Positions 1 through 8,755 of a DNA stretch of 64,000 nucleotides are shown one piece after another (position 1 is the stretch's first letter; every line of letters begins with the position of its first letter). Both the position numbers and the translations under genes were made by a program. Source of the DNA: JAJYIV01 sp964616135 (GTDB lineage: Bacteria > Patescibacteriota > Patescibacteriia > UBA9934 > GWF2-40-263); assembly GCA_964616135.1 (NCBI GenBank), contig CAZTTQ010000001.1:54311-118310 (forward strand), given 5' to 3'. Under the pieces are notes generated by a model. The model was not told the origin of the DNA. It worked only from the letters and a program-made list of their open reading frames with translations, and searched no databases.

Positions 1-100
1 GGTTGGGAACGTGCTCTTTTGGGCGAGAAGCCCGTACTTAGTGACGTTTCCTAGGCAGAAACACTCAATAAATACGGGCCTTCCTCCCTGATCAATTCGA
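1..100 (-). ncRNA. Structured leader or small RNA, runs off left edge
   Basis: The leftward promoter at 107-135 would start a transcript near position 100. Read on the minus strand, three nested helices can form: 73-79 with 30-36 (7 bp), 62-65 with 40-43 (4 bp) and 58-61 with 47-50 (4 bp), closing a 7-nt loop at 51-57. No start codon with a convincing ribosome site is seen. It may be the 5' leader of a gene beyond the window or a small RNA; the family is not recognised. Confidence 0.4.
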
Positions 101-106
101 GGGAAA

Positions 107-135
107 ACTATAGCACTTTTTGGCCCGTTTGTCAA
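107..135 (-). promoter_or_regulatory. Strong leftward promoter
   Basis: TTGACA (130-135), a 17-nt spacer and TATAGT (107-112) read leftward. It differs at only 4 of 29 positions from the promoter at 61356-61384, so the two units may be expressed alike. It lies just beyond the terminator of the peroxiredoxin operon. Confidence 0.75.
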
Positions 136-151
136 TCGTGCCAGGGCAACG

Positions 152-182
152 AAAAACCCACCCGTGGAATGGGTGGGTTTTT
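152..182. terminator. Bidirectional intrinsic terminator
   Basis: A perfect 12-bp stem, AAAAACCCACCC against GGGTGGGTTTTT, encloses a 7-nt loop. It ends the superoxide dismutase-peroxiredoxin unit and separates it from the leftward promoter. Confidence 0.85.
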
Positions 183-191
183 ACGTTCGAT

Positions 192-743
<552 letters not shown>

Positions 744-754
744 ATCAAGAGAGA

Positions 755-1378
755 TTACAGAGAAATGGTTCTGGCTTTTAGGTAGAGTTCTTCTGCTCTT
801 GCCCAGTTGAAGTTCTTCCAGAACGCGGCGATGTAAGCCGCCTTGTCCGCGCCGTAGTCCAGGAAGTACGCGTGTTCGTAGCAATCCATCACGATGACCG
901 GGACACAGCCCCAGACGCCGCCTTGGTTGTGCGCGTCGCCGTTGTACTGCTTCAGCCGGCCGGCCTTCAAGTCCCAGCAGACGACGCTCCAGCCGCGCGA
1001 CGCCATGCCGCAGGCGGAGAGATACGCGAGCGCGTTTTCCACGGAGCCCCATTTTTCGGCCAGGGCTTTGGAGAGTTCCGGCGCCGCGGCGACGTTGCCG
1101 TCCCCGCCTAAGACGTCAAAGTACCACTCGTGCAGGTAGACGCCGTTGACGGCGAAGGTCTCCGCGTCTTTTAGCGAACGCAGGTCCGAATAGGTGGCGT
1201 TGCCGGTGGCGGTGCCAGAGAGCGCCAGTTCTTTCAGCTTTTCGCTTACTTCTTTCAACTTATTCACGTAGCCGACGTACAGCTTGTCATGGTGGATCTC
1301 CACCGTCTTTTTTGAAATGCCGTCCAATTCCTTGGAAAAGGGAAGTGGGTGCGCTTGAACGTCCGCGTGGGAAGCCAT
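755..1378 (-). CDS. Fe/Mn-type superoxide dismutase
   Basis: This 207-aa protein should dismutate superoxide to hydrogen peroxide and oxygen. Likely metal ligands are His29 (VEIHHDKLY), His83 (YLHEWYF), Asp165 and His169 (VMDCYEHAY), in the order and spacing of the Fe/Mn family; the length is also normal. Which metal it uses cannot be read from the sequence. It is the first gene of an operon with the peroxiredoxin, whose substrate is its product. Patescibacteria are mostly described as fermentative, so a paired oxygen defence, together with MsrA at 41307, suggests exposure to oxygen. Confidence 0.93.
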   Translation of the reverse strand: MASHADVQAHPLPFSKELDGISKKTVEIHHDKLYVGYVNKLKEVSEKLKELALSGTATGNATYSDLRSLKDAETFAVNGVYLHEWYFDVLGGDGNVAAAPELSKALAEKWGSVENALAYLSACGMASRGWSVVCWDLKAGRLKQYNGDAHNQGGVWGCVPVIVMDCYEHAYFLDYGADKAAYIAAFWKNFNWARAEELYLKARTISL

Positions 1379-1385
1379 AGGAAGC

Positions 1386-1418
1386 TTCTGGCATCTAGCT
1401 GTTAGCTTCTAGCCAGAA
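1386..1418. repeat. Small inverted repeat between divergent genes
   Basis: TTCTGGC at 1386-1392 and GCCAGAA at 1412-1418 form a 7-bp inverted repeat. The loop contains two TAGCT motifs. It lies between the divergent starts of the dismutase and the DUF3179 gene and could be an operator or a dispersed palindrome. Confidence 0.4.
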
Positions 1419-1447
1419 TCCAGCTGCCACCGTATTCTAGCAGCGTT

Positions 1448-2521
1448 ATGTCATCACGCAACCAGCGGATCCTGCTTGTGACGGCGGCGGCGGCCCTCTC
1501 GGTCGGGGCCGTGGTTTTGCAATACCGTTCGTATCCGACGCCGCCGTTGGGCGTCGCGGGAGCTGCCGTCTCCAAATCGGACATTCTGCCGTCCGGTCCC
1601 GGACCAAACGGGATGCCGGCATTGGAAGACCCGTCGTTCGAATCCGTGCGCGCCGCGGACCAGTACCTGAAGGACGACGGCTACGGCGTGGACGTGGAAG
1701 TCGGAGGCAAGCGCCGGTTCTACCCGTACCAAGTGTTGGTGTGGCACGCGGTGGCCAATGACGCGTTCGGGGGAGAAGAATTGGCCGTGACGTTCTGCCC
1801 TTTATGCCAAGGAGCCGCCGTGTACCGCCGCGCCATCGGCGGCAAGGACGCCGTGTTCGTCTCCGCGGGGAGCACGTGGAACGGCAATACGGTGTTGGTG
1901 GACCGTGAAAGCGGGTCGCTATGGCTGCAGGCGTCCGGGGAATCCATCGACGGCGCGCTCAAGGGGCGTCGCCTGGAGACGTACCCGTTCCGCGTCGTCG
2001 CATGGAAACGCTGGAAGGCCGCCTATCCGGACGGCCAGGTTCTTTCCCGCGTCACCGGCGTTGATCGTGACTACACGCTGGACCCGGCGCTGACGTATGC
2101 GGCCGGCCAGTCCCTGCCGTTTCCCTCCGCCCGCGTGGACGCTCGGGAATCCGCCAAGACGCCCGTGGTCGGGTTGGAGGCGGGAGACGCGCACGTGGCG
2201 TACAACGTCGCGGATGTGTCGCGCCTGGGCGTCGTGAACGACGTCGTCGGGGACGTGCCGGCCAGCGTCTGGTTTGACGCTGACGCGGGCACCGCCGCCG
2301 CGTTCGACCGCCGGTTGTCCGACGGTCGCACGCTGACCTTCGTCCAGCGTTCCGGCGGCACCATTGAAGACAAGGAAACCGGCTCCGCGTGGCGTCGGGA
2401 CGGAAAAGCCGTCGCCGGCGCGCTTAAGGGCCGCACGCTTACGCCATTGTCCCTCCGTCCCATGTTCTGGTCCTGCTGGGCGGGTGCGTTTCCAGGAACT
2501 AACCTCTACGAACTTCCGTAA
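1448..2521 (+). CDS. DUF3179 domain protein
   Basis: This 357-aa protein has an N-terminal hydrophobic anchor (about residues 8-24), then the DUF3179 domain with its marks: a YPYQVLVWHAVAND stretch, TFCPLC (Cys117 and Cys120) and LWLQASGE. The C-terminal FWSCWAGAFPG motif matches the end of the family. The biochemical role of DUF3179 is unknown; the location is probably extracytoplasmic. There is no Shine-Dalgarno site. A TATTCT hexamer (1433-1438) ends 9 nt before the ATG, which suggests a leaderless mRNA. rsmI follows after 2 nt. Confidence 0.88.
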   Translation: MSSRNQRILLVTAAAALSVGAVVLQYRSYPTPPLGVAGAAVSKSDILPSGPGPNGMPALEDPSFESVRAADQYLKDDGYGVDVEVGGKRRFYPYQVLVWHAVANDAFGGEELAVTFCPLCQGAAVYRRAIGGKDAVFVSAGSTWNGNTVLVDRESGSLWLQASGESIDGALKGRRLETYPFRVVAWKRWKAAYPDGQVLSRVTGVDRDYTLDPALTYAAGQSLPFPSARVDARESAKTPVVGLEAGDAHVAYNVADVSRLGVVNDVVGDVPASVWFDADAGTAAAFDRRLSDGRTLTFVQRSGGTIEDKETGSAWRRDGKAVAGALKGRTLTPLSLRPMFWSCWAGAFPGTNLYELP

Positions 2522-2523
2522 GT

Positions 2524-3201
2524 ATGCCGGGTATCCTGTACGTCGTCGCCACGCCGATCGGCAACCTGTCGGACGCCTCGCCGCGGTCGCATGAGATTTT
2601 GCGTTCCGTGGACGCCATTGCCTGTGAAGATACGCGCGTGACGTCCAAGTTATTGGCCGCCGCGGGGATTTCCCGCACGCTTATCGCCTACCACCAGCAC
2701 TCGGACGACAGCCGCGTGCAGGACATTTTGGCGGAGCTGGAAGAAGGAAAGAACATCGCGTTGGTCACCGACGCCGGCACTCCCGCCATTTCGGACCCGG
2801 GCGGCATGCTGGTCCGGGACGTGGTGGAAGCGTTCGGCGCGGAGGCCAAGATCGTCCCGATCCCGGGGCCTTCCGCCTGCATCGCCGCCTTGTCCATTGC
2901 CGGGTTCCCGGCGGACCGGTTCGTCTTCCTTGGATTCCCTCCGCACAAGAAGGGGCGCAACACGTGGTTCAAGGAAATGGCCGGACGTCCGGAGACGGTG
3001 GTGTTTTACGAAAGCACGCACCGGATTGAAAAGACGTTGGAGCAACTGGCTGAAGTAGCTCCGTCCCGTCCGTTGGTCGTCTGTCGCGAGTTAACCAAGA
3101 TGTACGAAACCACGTATCGCGGAACAGCCGTGGAAGTCATGGCGGCCCTGAAGGCCTCCAGCGACAAAGGGGAGTTCGTAATTGTCGTCGGGCCCGTATG
3201 A
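2524..3201 (+). CDS. rsmI: 16S rRNA (cytidine-1402-2'-O)-methyltransferase
   Basis: RsmI methylates the ribose of C1402 in the decoding centre of 16S rRNA using S-adenosylmethionine. The N-terminal LYVVATPIGNLSD, the CEDTRVTSKLL segment, DAGTPAISDPG and VIPIPGPSACIAALSIAG are all diagnostic of this tetrapyrrole-methylase-fold family. At 225 aa it is shorter than the roughly 280-aa E. coli enzyme and lacks the small C-terminal domain. It starts 2 nt after the DUF3179 stop and overlaps the next gene by 4 nt, so translation is probably coupled. Confidence 0.96.
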   Translation: MPGILYVVATPIGNLSDASPRSHEILRSVDAIACEDTRVTSKLLAAAGISRTLIAYHQHSDDSRVQDILAELEEGKNIALVTDAGTPAISDPGGMLVRDVVEAFGAEAKIVPIPGPSACIAALSIAGFPADRFVFLGFPPHKKGRNTWFKEMAGRPETVVFYESTHRIEKTLEQLAEVAPSRPLVVCRELTKMYETTYRGTAVEVMAALKASSDKGEFVIVVGPV

Positions 3202-3803
3202 ATAAGATCATCCTGATCGGCGGTTCGCCGACAGCGGGGAAAACCCACGCCGCGAAAGCGCTGGCCAAGGAACGCAACCTGCCGTGGATGTCCACGGACA
3301 CGGTGCGCGAGCAGATGCGTGCGCTGGTGAAGCCCGCGGAGTACCCGGCCCTGTTCCGCTTCGCGGACGAAACGTCGGGCACAGCCGCGGAAGTCCTCAC
3401 CGGCAACACGCCGGCCCAGATGGTCGCGCATGAAAAGGCCGAGGGGGAGGAAGTGTGGCGCGGCGTGAAGGCGCTGATTGAAACCGATTACGCGTGGGGC
3501 GACTTCATCATGGAAGGCGTCGCCATTCTCCCGCACCTCGTCGCGGAGTTGTCGGTGCCGGATAAGGAAATCAAGGCCGTGTTCTTGATCGATGAGGATG
3601 AGGCGCGCGTACGTAACACGATCTTCACCCGCGGGCTCTGGGACGAAGCGCACAAGTACCCCGACGCTGTGAAGGAATTGGAAGTCGCGTGGATCTTGGC
3701 GTTCAATGCGTGGATCAAGAAGGAAGCGCAGGCGTACGGTTTCCCGGTCATCTCCGTGAACCGCACGGACCATTTGGAAGAATTGAAGCGCCTTACGGCG
3801 TAG
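3198..3803 (+). CDS. P-loop kinase, 2-phosphoglycerate kinase-like
   Basis: This 201-aa protein has a Walker A motif GGSPTAGKT at residues 8-16, followed by an STDTVREQMR segment that resembles the substrate-side region of 2-phosphoglycerate kinase-like and zeta-toxin-like P-loop kinases. EGVAILP and FLIDEDEARVRNTI are further family-like segments. The substrate is not known from sequence. It overlaps rsmI by ATGA, so the two are co-transcribed, and a stem followed by a T-run comes right after the stop. Confidence 0.75.
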   Translation: MNKIILIGGSPTAGKTHAAKALAKERNLPWMSTDTVREQMRALVKPAEYPALFRFADETSGTAAEVLTGNTPAQMVAHEKAEGEEVWRGVKALIETDYAWGDFIMEGVAILPHLVAELSVPDKEIKAVFLIDEDEARVRNTIFTRGLWDEAHKYPDAVKELEVAWILAFNAWIKKEAQAYGFPVISVNRTDHLEELKRLTA

Positions 3804-3834
3804 AAAGCCCCGCCTCCGGGCGGTCTTTCTTTTT
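3803..3834 (+). terminator. Intrinsic terminator after kinase gene
   Basis: GAAAG and CCCGCC pair with GGGCGG and CTTTC around one mismatch, followed by a T-rich tail. Confidence 0.65.
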
Positions 3835-3844
3835 GGCTGCAGGA

Positions 3845-3873
3845 TTGACACGCGACCGTTTTTGCCCTAGAGT
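3845..3873 (+). promoter_or_regulatory. Promoter of orphan membrane gene
   Basis: TTGACA (3845-3850), a 17-nt spacer and TAGAGT (3868-3873). A CCCCCTTGC...GCAAGGGGG inverted repeat (3876-3907) followed by TTTT overlaps the expected transcription start. Confidence 0.75.
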
Positions 3874-3930
3874 GTCCCCCTTGCGATCCCGTCGGGTTGC
3901 AAGGGGGTTTTCGGACCCAAAGGAGATGCT

Positions 3931-4491
3931 ATGGACCTGCTTGCCGTCGCCCCCACCGTCGCCTGGGGCGCGTTCATCGCCTACGTTCTCGACTTGGTGA
4001 CCAAGAGGCCGGACCGCGAGTGGGAGACGTTCGCCCGCTACGCCCCGGTTCGGTGGTTCGTTTCACCGGAAGGCCGCCAGATCGGCTGGTGGGCCGGAGC
4101 GTTCCTGCTCCTGTGCGCCGTCGCGAGCGCCTGGCAGCGGCCGGTCGAAGCCCTGATCGGCTTCGTCCTGTACGCCGTGACCTTCGGCCAGACCCGCTGG
4201 CCGTGGCGCAAGAAGCAGGCGGACGACCCGCTCGGGCGCTCCGCCTTCACCCTGGGCCTGCGCGTCGCCGCCGACACGTTCGAGACCCTCGAGCGCCGTC
4301 TCGGCAACCGCGCCAAGACCGCGAACGTCACCGGCATACGCTTCCAGTCCGGCATCCTCACGGTCTACGTGCGGGAAGCCGACCCGGTGCTCGAGTCCTT
4401 CGTCAAGGACTACGTCCGCGATCGGCGGCCCGACCTGCCGACCTACGTGGTCGAGGACCGCCCGCCGGATCCCGACCCGAACGTCATGTAA
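3931..4491 (+). CDS. Orphan membrane protein
   Basis: The 186-aa product is not recognised. Hydrophobic segments at about residues 5-23, 52-68 and 70-86 suggest a membrane-anchored N-terminal half; the C-terminal half is soluble and charged and ends in a Pro/Asp-rich tail. The start is fixed by an AAAGGAG site 6 nt before the ATG. The gene stands alone with its own consensus promoter (3845-3873) and terminator (4498-4525). Its leucines are mostly CTN with few TTG codons, unlike the flanking housekeeping genes. Confidence 0.75.
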   Translation: MDLLAVAPTVAWGAFIAYVLDLVTKRPDREWETFARYAPVRWFVSPEGRQIGWWAGAFLLLCAVASAWQRPVEALIGFVLYAVTFGQTRWPWRKKQADDPLGRSAFTLGLRVAADTFETLERRLGNRAKTANVTGIRFQSGILTVYVREADPVLESFVKDYVRDRRPDLPTYVVEDRPPDPDPNVM

Positions 4492-4497
4492 TCCTCG

Positions 4498-4525
4498 CCG
4501 CCCCGCGCTTCGGGGTGGTTTTTTT
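4498..4525 (+). terminator. Intrinsic terminator
   Basis: An 8-bp stem (CCGCCCCG with CGGGGTGG) is followed by seven or more T. Confidence 0.85.
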
Positions 4526-4554
4526 ATTGGTTTTGCGGTAGGATTCACGCATCT

Positions 4555-5106
4555 ATGGATTCCACATCGCCCGTTACGTTCGAAGAAACGATTGATTGGA
4601 AGGTGGCGTTCTACGTCTATTTGGCCATTGCTGTCATTGTCTTGGCGGGTCGTATCCTTATGGCTTTCGTCGAAGGTCTCGCTGGGTTCGGGGAGATCGC
4701 GGGGTTTGCGGTGGTCATCGCGTTTCTCTCGGTCTGCGGATACTGGTGGTTCCGCGAACGCCATACGACCATCCGTGTAGACCAGACCGGTCTCACTGTC
4801 ACGGACATAAGCGGCGCCAAGCACATTCCGTTCAACCAGATTCGCTCGGTCCGTCTTGCGCGTATCGGCATCGCTCGGCATGGCCACTACGCGTATCTCA
4901 GAGAGGCGACGGATTTTAAGACGAATATTCTTAGTTTGCAGCCACGCGTCAATGTGATGTATCGCAATCCGGGAATGTTCTTTACCTTGAAGCGGGGTGG
5001 GCCGAATGCGGTTTTATTGGACATTGGCGCGGATAAGCCTCAAGCCATTCCCTGTAAACGTATCGATGAACTGCTGACGGCAATCCAATCCGGTCTGTCC
5101 CGTTGA
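4555..5106 (+). CDS. Membrane protein with PH-like soluble domain
   Basis: This 183-aa protein has two hydrophobic segments (about residues 18-36 and 45-66) followed by a soluble domain. The segment TTIRVDQTGLTVTDISGAKHIPFNQIRSVRL resembles the start of bacterial PH-like domains, in part; the domain call is tentative. No Shine-Dalgarno site is visible; TAGGAT (4539-4544) ends 10 nt before the ATG. metG begins 3 nt after the stop, so it may share transcription with metG. Confidence 0.6.
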   Translation: MDSTSPVTFEETIDWKVAFYVYLAIAVIVLAGRILMAFVEGLAGFGEIAGFAVVIAFLSVCGYWWFRERHTTIRVDQTGLTVTDISGAKHIPFNQIRSVRLARIGIARHGHYAYLREATDFKTNILSLQPRVNVMYRNPGMFFTLKRGGPNAVLLDIGADKPQAIPCKRIDELLTAIQSGLSR

Positions 5107-5109
5107 CCT

Positions 5110-6615
5110 ATGTCCAAGTATTACCTGACCACCACTTTGCCGTACGTGAACGCCGACCCGCACGTCGGGTTCGCGCTGGAAATCGTCCAGGCTGACGCGT
5201 TGGCCCGCTACCGCCGCCTATTGGGGGACGAAGTCGTCTTCAACACCGGTACGGACGAACACGGCCAGAAGATTTACGAGAAGGCCTTGGAAGCGAAGCT
5301 GGATCCCAAAACGTATTGCGACGGGTACGCCAAAAAGTTCGAAGAGCTCAAAGGAGCCCTCAATTTGACGTACACGCACTTCATTCGCACGACGGACGAA
5401 AAGCACATCGCCGCCGCCCAGGAATTCTGGCGCCGCTGCGACGCCGCGGGCGACATCTACAAAAAGGCCTACCAGACCAAGTACTGCGTCGGCTGCGAAT
5501 TGGAAAAGACGGACTCGGAACTGGTCGAAGGGAAGTGCCCGGTCCACCCCAAGCTGACGGTGGAACTGCGCGACGAGGAAAACTACTTCTTCCGTTGGTC
5601 GAAATACGAGGGCGCGCTGAAGGTACATTTCGCCGCGCACCCGGACTTTGTCGTGCCGTCCGGCCGCTTCAACGAAATCAAGTCGTTCTTGGAAGGCGGC
5701 CTGCAGGACTTCAGCATTTCGCGCCTGAAATCGAAAATGCCGTGGGGGATTGAAGTCCCGACGGATCCGGACCACGTCATGTACGTGTGGTTCGACGCGC
5801 TCGTGAATTACATCTCCACGCTCGGTTGGCCGAACAAGGGCTCCGAGTTCGACCAGTTTTGGCCCGGCACGCAGGTCGCTGGGAAAGACAACCTGCGCCA
5901 GCAGTCCGCCATGTGGCAGGGCATGCTGCTGTCCGCCGGCGTTCCGCTGTCCAAGCAGATTTTCATCCACGGCTTCATCACGGCCGAAGGGCAGAAGATG
6001 TCGAAGTCCTTGGGTAACGTGGTGAACCCGTACGACCTGGTGAACCAGTACGGCACGGACGCGACGCGCTACTACCTGTTGGGCGCGCTTCCTTCCCACA
6101 GCGACGGGGATTTCTCCAAGAAGATTTTCGAAGACACGTACCTGGCGCGTTTGGCGAACGGCATTGGCAACCTGGCCGCGCGCGTGACGACCATGGCCGG
6201 CAAGTTCTGCGACGGCAAGGTTCCGGCGCCGTCCACGGACCGCTTCGGCACCGCCGCCGCGTGGAAGAATTATGACGCCGCGCTGTCCCACTTCCGCTTT
6301 GACGACGCGGTGAAGGCGGCCGAGGAACTGATTACGGCCTGCAACCAGTCCATTGACGTAGAGGCGCCGTGGAAAAAGGCCAAGGCGGGAGAAGACGTGT
6401 CCCCGTTCATGTACCAGCTGCTGGAGGCGCTGCGCCACGCGGGCATGATGCTGCTGCCGGTCATTCCGGCCGCCGCGGAGAAACTGTTGGCCCAGCTCGG
6501 CGTGGACGCCGCCAAGGTCTCGTTACCGAAGGACGCCGCCTGGGGCGGCCTGAAGCAGGGAACCGCCGTGCAAAGCGGCGTGATCCTGTTCCCGCGTTTG
6601 GAAACTAAGTCCTAA
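5110..6615 (+). CDS. metG: Methionyl-tRNA synthetase
   Basis: This class I synthetase charges tRNA-Met. The HIGH-type motif is in PYVNADPHVGFALE (about residues 11-24), a zinc knuckle CVGC...CPVH follows the CP1 region, and KMSKS lies at about 295-299. The anticodon-binding helical domain fills the C-terminal part. The 501-aa length shows that the optional C-terminal EMAP-type tRNA-binding domain is absent. The start is 3 nt after the preceding membrane protein gene. The GC-rich, TTG-leucine-rich codon use is typical of the housekeeping genes here. Confidence 0.97.
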   Translation: MSKYYLTTTLPYVNADPHVGFALEIVQADALARYRRLLGDEVVFNTGTDEHGQKIYEKALEAKLDPKTYCDGYAKKFEELKGALNLTYTHFIRTTDEKHIAAAQEFWRRCDAAGDIYKKAYQTKYCVGCELEKTDSELVEGKCPVHPKLTVELRDEENYFFRWSKYEGALKVHFAAHPDFVVPSGRFNEIKSFLEGGLQDFSISRLKSKMPWGIEVPTDPDHVMYVWFDALVNYISTLGWPNKGSEFDQFWPGTQVAGKDNLRQQSAMWQGMLLSAGVPLSKQIFIHGFITAEGQKMSKSLGNVVNPYDLVNQYGTDATRYYLLGALPSHSDGDFSKKIFEDTYLARLANGIGNLAARVTTMAGKFCDGKVPAPSTDRFGTAAAWKNYDAALSHFRFDDAVKAAEELITACNQSIDVEAPWKKAKAGEDVSPFMYQLLEALRHAGMMLLPVIPAAAEKLLAQLGVDAAKVSLPKDAAWGGLKQGTAVQSGVILFPRLETKS

Positions 6616-6619
6616 ACTC

Positions 6620-6690
6620 GTCATTGCGAGCCGAAGGCGAAGCAATCCTCTCAGAAAAGATTGCTTCGTCACTCCGTTCCTCGCAATGAC
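6620..6690. repeat. REP-like palindromic repeat
   Basis: GTCATTGCGAG (6620-6630) and GAAGCAATC (6639-6647) are mirrored by GATTGCTTC (6659-6667) and CTCGCAATGAC (6680-6690). The 71-bp palindrome fills the gap between metG and the CvpA gene. Sequences of this CATTGCGAG...GAAGCAATC type are a known class of dispersed bacterial intergenic repeats. It could fold as an mRNA hairpin. Confidence 0.75.
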
Positions 6691-6698
6691 GGACACAT

Positions 6699-7193
6699 AT
6701 GCCCTGGATCGACATTGGTCTGCTCGTACTCATCGTCGGGTTCACCCTTGTCGGTTTTTGGTTGGGGTTCGTCCAGATGATGGGGAACCTACTGGGCACG
6801 TTCCTGGGCATCACGGTCGCGGGGCGCCTGGTGGATCCGGTCATGACGTGGATGCACAGCGACAGCGGGTGGACGCGCGTCATTGTCTTCATCGTCGCGT
6901 ACTCCATCGTCTCGCGTGTCTTCGACGTCGTCTTCTGGTTCGTCCGCAAGACGTTCGGCGTGATTTCCTGGCTGCCGCTCGCGGGTTTGGCGAACCGCAT
7001 GGTCGGCGCGGTGCTCGGTTTGGCCGAAGGGATCATTGCCATCGGCGCGGCACTGTTCGTCGCGTCCGCGTTCGTCCCCGAACCCACGTTGCAGGCCTGG
7101 CTCGCGACGTCGTCCGTCGCCTGGGCGCTCCTGGCCATCATGCAGCTCTTCAAATTCCTTCTTCCCGAGGCCATCCGCCTTCTGAACCGGTAA
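6699..7193 (+). CDS. CvpA family membrane protein
   Basis: This 164-aa protein has four predicted transmembrane segments (about residues 5-25, 28-45, 62-82 and 98-120) with the glycine-rich GFWLGFVQMMGNLLG start typical of CvpA family proteins. CvpA was named for colicin V production in E. coli; its molecular role is still unclear. The tatD-like gene starts 2 nt after the stop, so the two are co-transcribed. Confidence 0.8.
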   Translation: MPWIDIGLLVLIVGFTLVGFWLGFVQMMGNLLGTFLGITVAGRLVDPVMTWMHSDSGWTRVIVFIVAYSIVSRVFDVVFWFVRKTFGVISWLPLAGLANRMVGAVLGLAEGIIAIGAALFVASAFVPEPTLQAWLATSSVAWALLAIMQLFKFLLPEAIRLLNR

Positions 7194-7195
7194 GT

Positions 7196-8035
7196 ATGTT
7201 GATTGATACTCATTGCCATGTCAGTTTTGAAGCGTACAAGGACGACGCAGAAGAAGTCGTGAAGCGCGCGCTTGCCGCCGGCGTGCAGATGGTCACGATT
7301 GGCACGCGCATCGAGACTTCCGTTGCCGCGGTGAAGTTTGCCGAGGCACATGAAGGCGTGTGGGCGACGATCGGCCTCCATCCGGGCCACGTGCACGCGC
7401 AGGAGTATGTGGATAAAAACGAAGTGCCCGCGGACCAAGTCGGCGCCGGGCACGCGGCGGAAGTGTTTGATGCGGAAGCGTATCGGAAACTGCTTGCGCA
7501 TCCGAAAGTCGTCGCGATCGGCGAATGCGGGTTGGATTACTATCACGCGCCAAAAGACGCGGCGGACGACGCGTGGAAAACGGAGCAGCAGGCGGTCTGT
7601 CGCGCGCAACTCAAGCTCGCTTCTGAAGCGGGGAAGCCGGTGGTGATCCATTGCAGGGACGCGCACCAGGACCAGGCGCGGCTCATCCGTGACGAAATCG
7701 CCGCGGGAGGCCTCGCCCGCCGCGGAGTGATCCATTGCTTCACCGGCACGGCCGAAGAAGCGGCGATGTATCGCGAACTGGGATTCATGGTCGCGTTCGG
7801 CGGCATTATCACGTTCGGCAAGAGCGTGGCGGACGCGGCCGCGCAGGTTCCGCTCGACCAAATCGTGCTGGAAACCGACGCGCCGTACCTTGCTCCCGCG
7901 CCGTACCGCGGCAAACGCAACGAACCGGCCTACGTCACGGAGGTCGCGCGCAAACTCGCCACGCTCAAAGGCACGACGGTGGAAGAAATTTCCCGCGTGA
8001 CGACGGAGAACGCGAAACGGCTGTTCCAGATATAA
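7196..8035 (+). CDS. TatD family metal-dependent hydrolase/DNase
   Basis: This 279-aa TIM-barrel hydrolase carries the TatD signatures in order: DTHCHVSFEAY at the N-terminus, GLHPGHV, GECGLDYY, VIHCRDAH, IHCFTGTAEEA and LETDAPYLAP. Family members are 3'-5' exonucleases or related amidohydrolases that bind two metals. The ATG at 7196 is preceded by the CvpA stop by 2 nt; the open frame upstream is only the out-of-frame CvpA gene. No true terminator with a T-run on the plus strand follows at once; the hairpin at 8043-8072 may serve both directions. Confidence 0.93.
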   Translation: MLIDTHCHVSFEAYKDDAEEVVKRALAAGVQMVTIGTRIETSVAAVKFAEAHEGVWATIGLHPGHVHAQEYVDKNEVPADQVGAGHAAEVFDAEAYRKLLAHPKVVAIGECGLDYYHAPKDAADDAWKTEQQAVCRAQLKLASEAGKPVVIHCRDAHQDQARLIRDEIAAGGLARRGVIHCFTGTAEEAAMYRELGFMVAFGGIITFGKSVADAAAQVPLDQIVLETDAPYLAPAPYRGKRNEPAYVTEVARKLATLKGTTVEEISRVTTENAKRLFQI

Positions 8036-8042
8036 AAAATCA

Positions 8043-8072
8043 CCGCCCCGTCCGGAGTACCGGAGGGGCGGT
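8043..8072 (-). terminator. Intrinsic terminator of orphan gene
   Basis: CCGCCCC and TCCGG pair with CCGGA and GGGGCGG; the minus strand side has a long T-run. A near copy lies at 8705-8743. Confidence 0.8.
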
Positions 8073-8080
8073 TTCGCGTT

Positions 8081-8623
8081 TCAGTACTGGGCGCGGAAGC
8101 GCTCCAGCAGCCAGCCGGGACGCGTCGCGAAGCCGAAGACGTCGCAGAGGGCGTTCGGCAGCTTGTGCCGGTCCTGGTAGCCGTCCTTCACGCCGTAGAG
8201 GAGCGGCGCCTCGAGCCGGCCGGCGAGCAGGGCCGCGCACGTGTGGTTGTGCAGCGGTGGCGCGCGGAAGAAGTAGTGGAGGAGGGCCTCCGCTTCCACC
8301 TTCGGCAGGTGCAGGACGTCCGTCCGCTTCTTCTCCTGGGAGACGAGCGTCGTGTCCGCGCGGAGGAGGGCGTCGTTGTCGTGCGTCTCGCGCTCGACGT
8401 CGCGGACCGGCAGGTCGAAGCGGTCCGTGATCACGGGCAGCTGGCCCTTGGCGAGCAGCTCTCGCGTGTCTGGTAGCAGGTCGTCCGGTTCCGGCACGGC
8501 GAAGCGGATGAACCAGCAGCCGATGCCGGGAATACTCGTGTTCATCGTGACCGTGCAGTCCGCGATGTCCACGATGATGGTGTTGCCTTCGCACGCGAAG
8601 ATCCTTGTCGTATAGTCCGACAT
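8081..8623 (-). CDS. Orphan soluble protein
   Basis: The 180-aa product is not recognised. It has no signal peptide or membrane segment and looks like a mixed alpha/beta soluble protein with an HLPKVEAEALLHYFF helix and a C-terminal PGWLLERFRAQY end. The start is set by a GGAGGAAAT site 5-10 nt before the ATG at 8623. It is monocistronic, with its own TTGACA-N17-TAGGGT promoter (8666-8694) and a terminator, and belongs to the Shine-Dalgarno-led gene class of this window. Confidence 0.75.
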   Translation of the reverse strand: MSDYTTRIFACEGNTIIVDIADCTVTMNTSIPGIGCWFIRFAVPEPDDLLPDTRELLAKGQLPVITDRFDLPVRDVERETHDNDALLRADTTLVSQEKKRTDVLHLPKVEAEALLHYFFRAPPLHNHTCAALLAGRLEAPLLYGVKDGYQDRHKLPNALCDVFGFATRPGWLLERFRAQY

Positions 8624-8665
8624 CCTATTTCCTCCGTCCCGGTTGACTGTTAGGCGGGACGAAGC

Positions 8666-8694
8666 ACCCTAGCTGAACGGCTGGCCATTGTCAA
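8666..8694 (-). promoter_or_regulatory. Promoter of orphan gene 8081-8623
   Basis: TTGACA (8689-8694), a 17-nt spacer and TAGGGT (8666-8671), reading leftward. The expected leader is about 35 nt. Confidence 0.75.
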
Positions 8695-8704
8695 TGTATA
8701 CCGG

Positions 8705-8743
8705 TAAAAAAACGCCGCCCTTCCGGAGTACTGGAGGGGCGGT
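8705..8743 (-). terminator. Intrinsic terminator of Nudix gene
   Basis: The stem is nearly identical to that at 8043-8072 (shared CCGGAGTAC and GGAGGGGCGG) and has seven T on the minus strand. Confidence 0.8.
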
Positions 8744-8755
8744 TTGCGTTTGCGG

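Noticed and set aside
3876..3911. Leader attenuator upstream of the gene at 3931
   Set aside because: The -10 box puts the transcription start inside the left arm of the hairpin, so the full stem would not be transcribed from this promoter. It may instead stop read-through from upstream.
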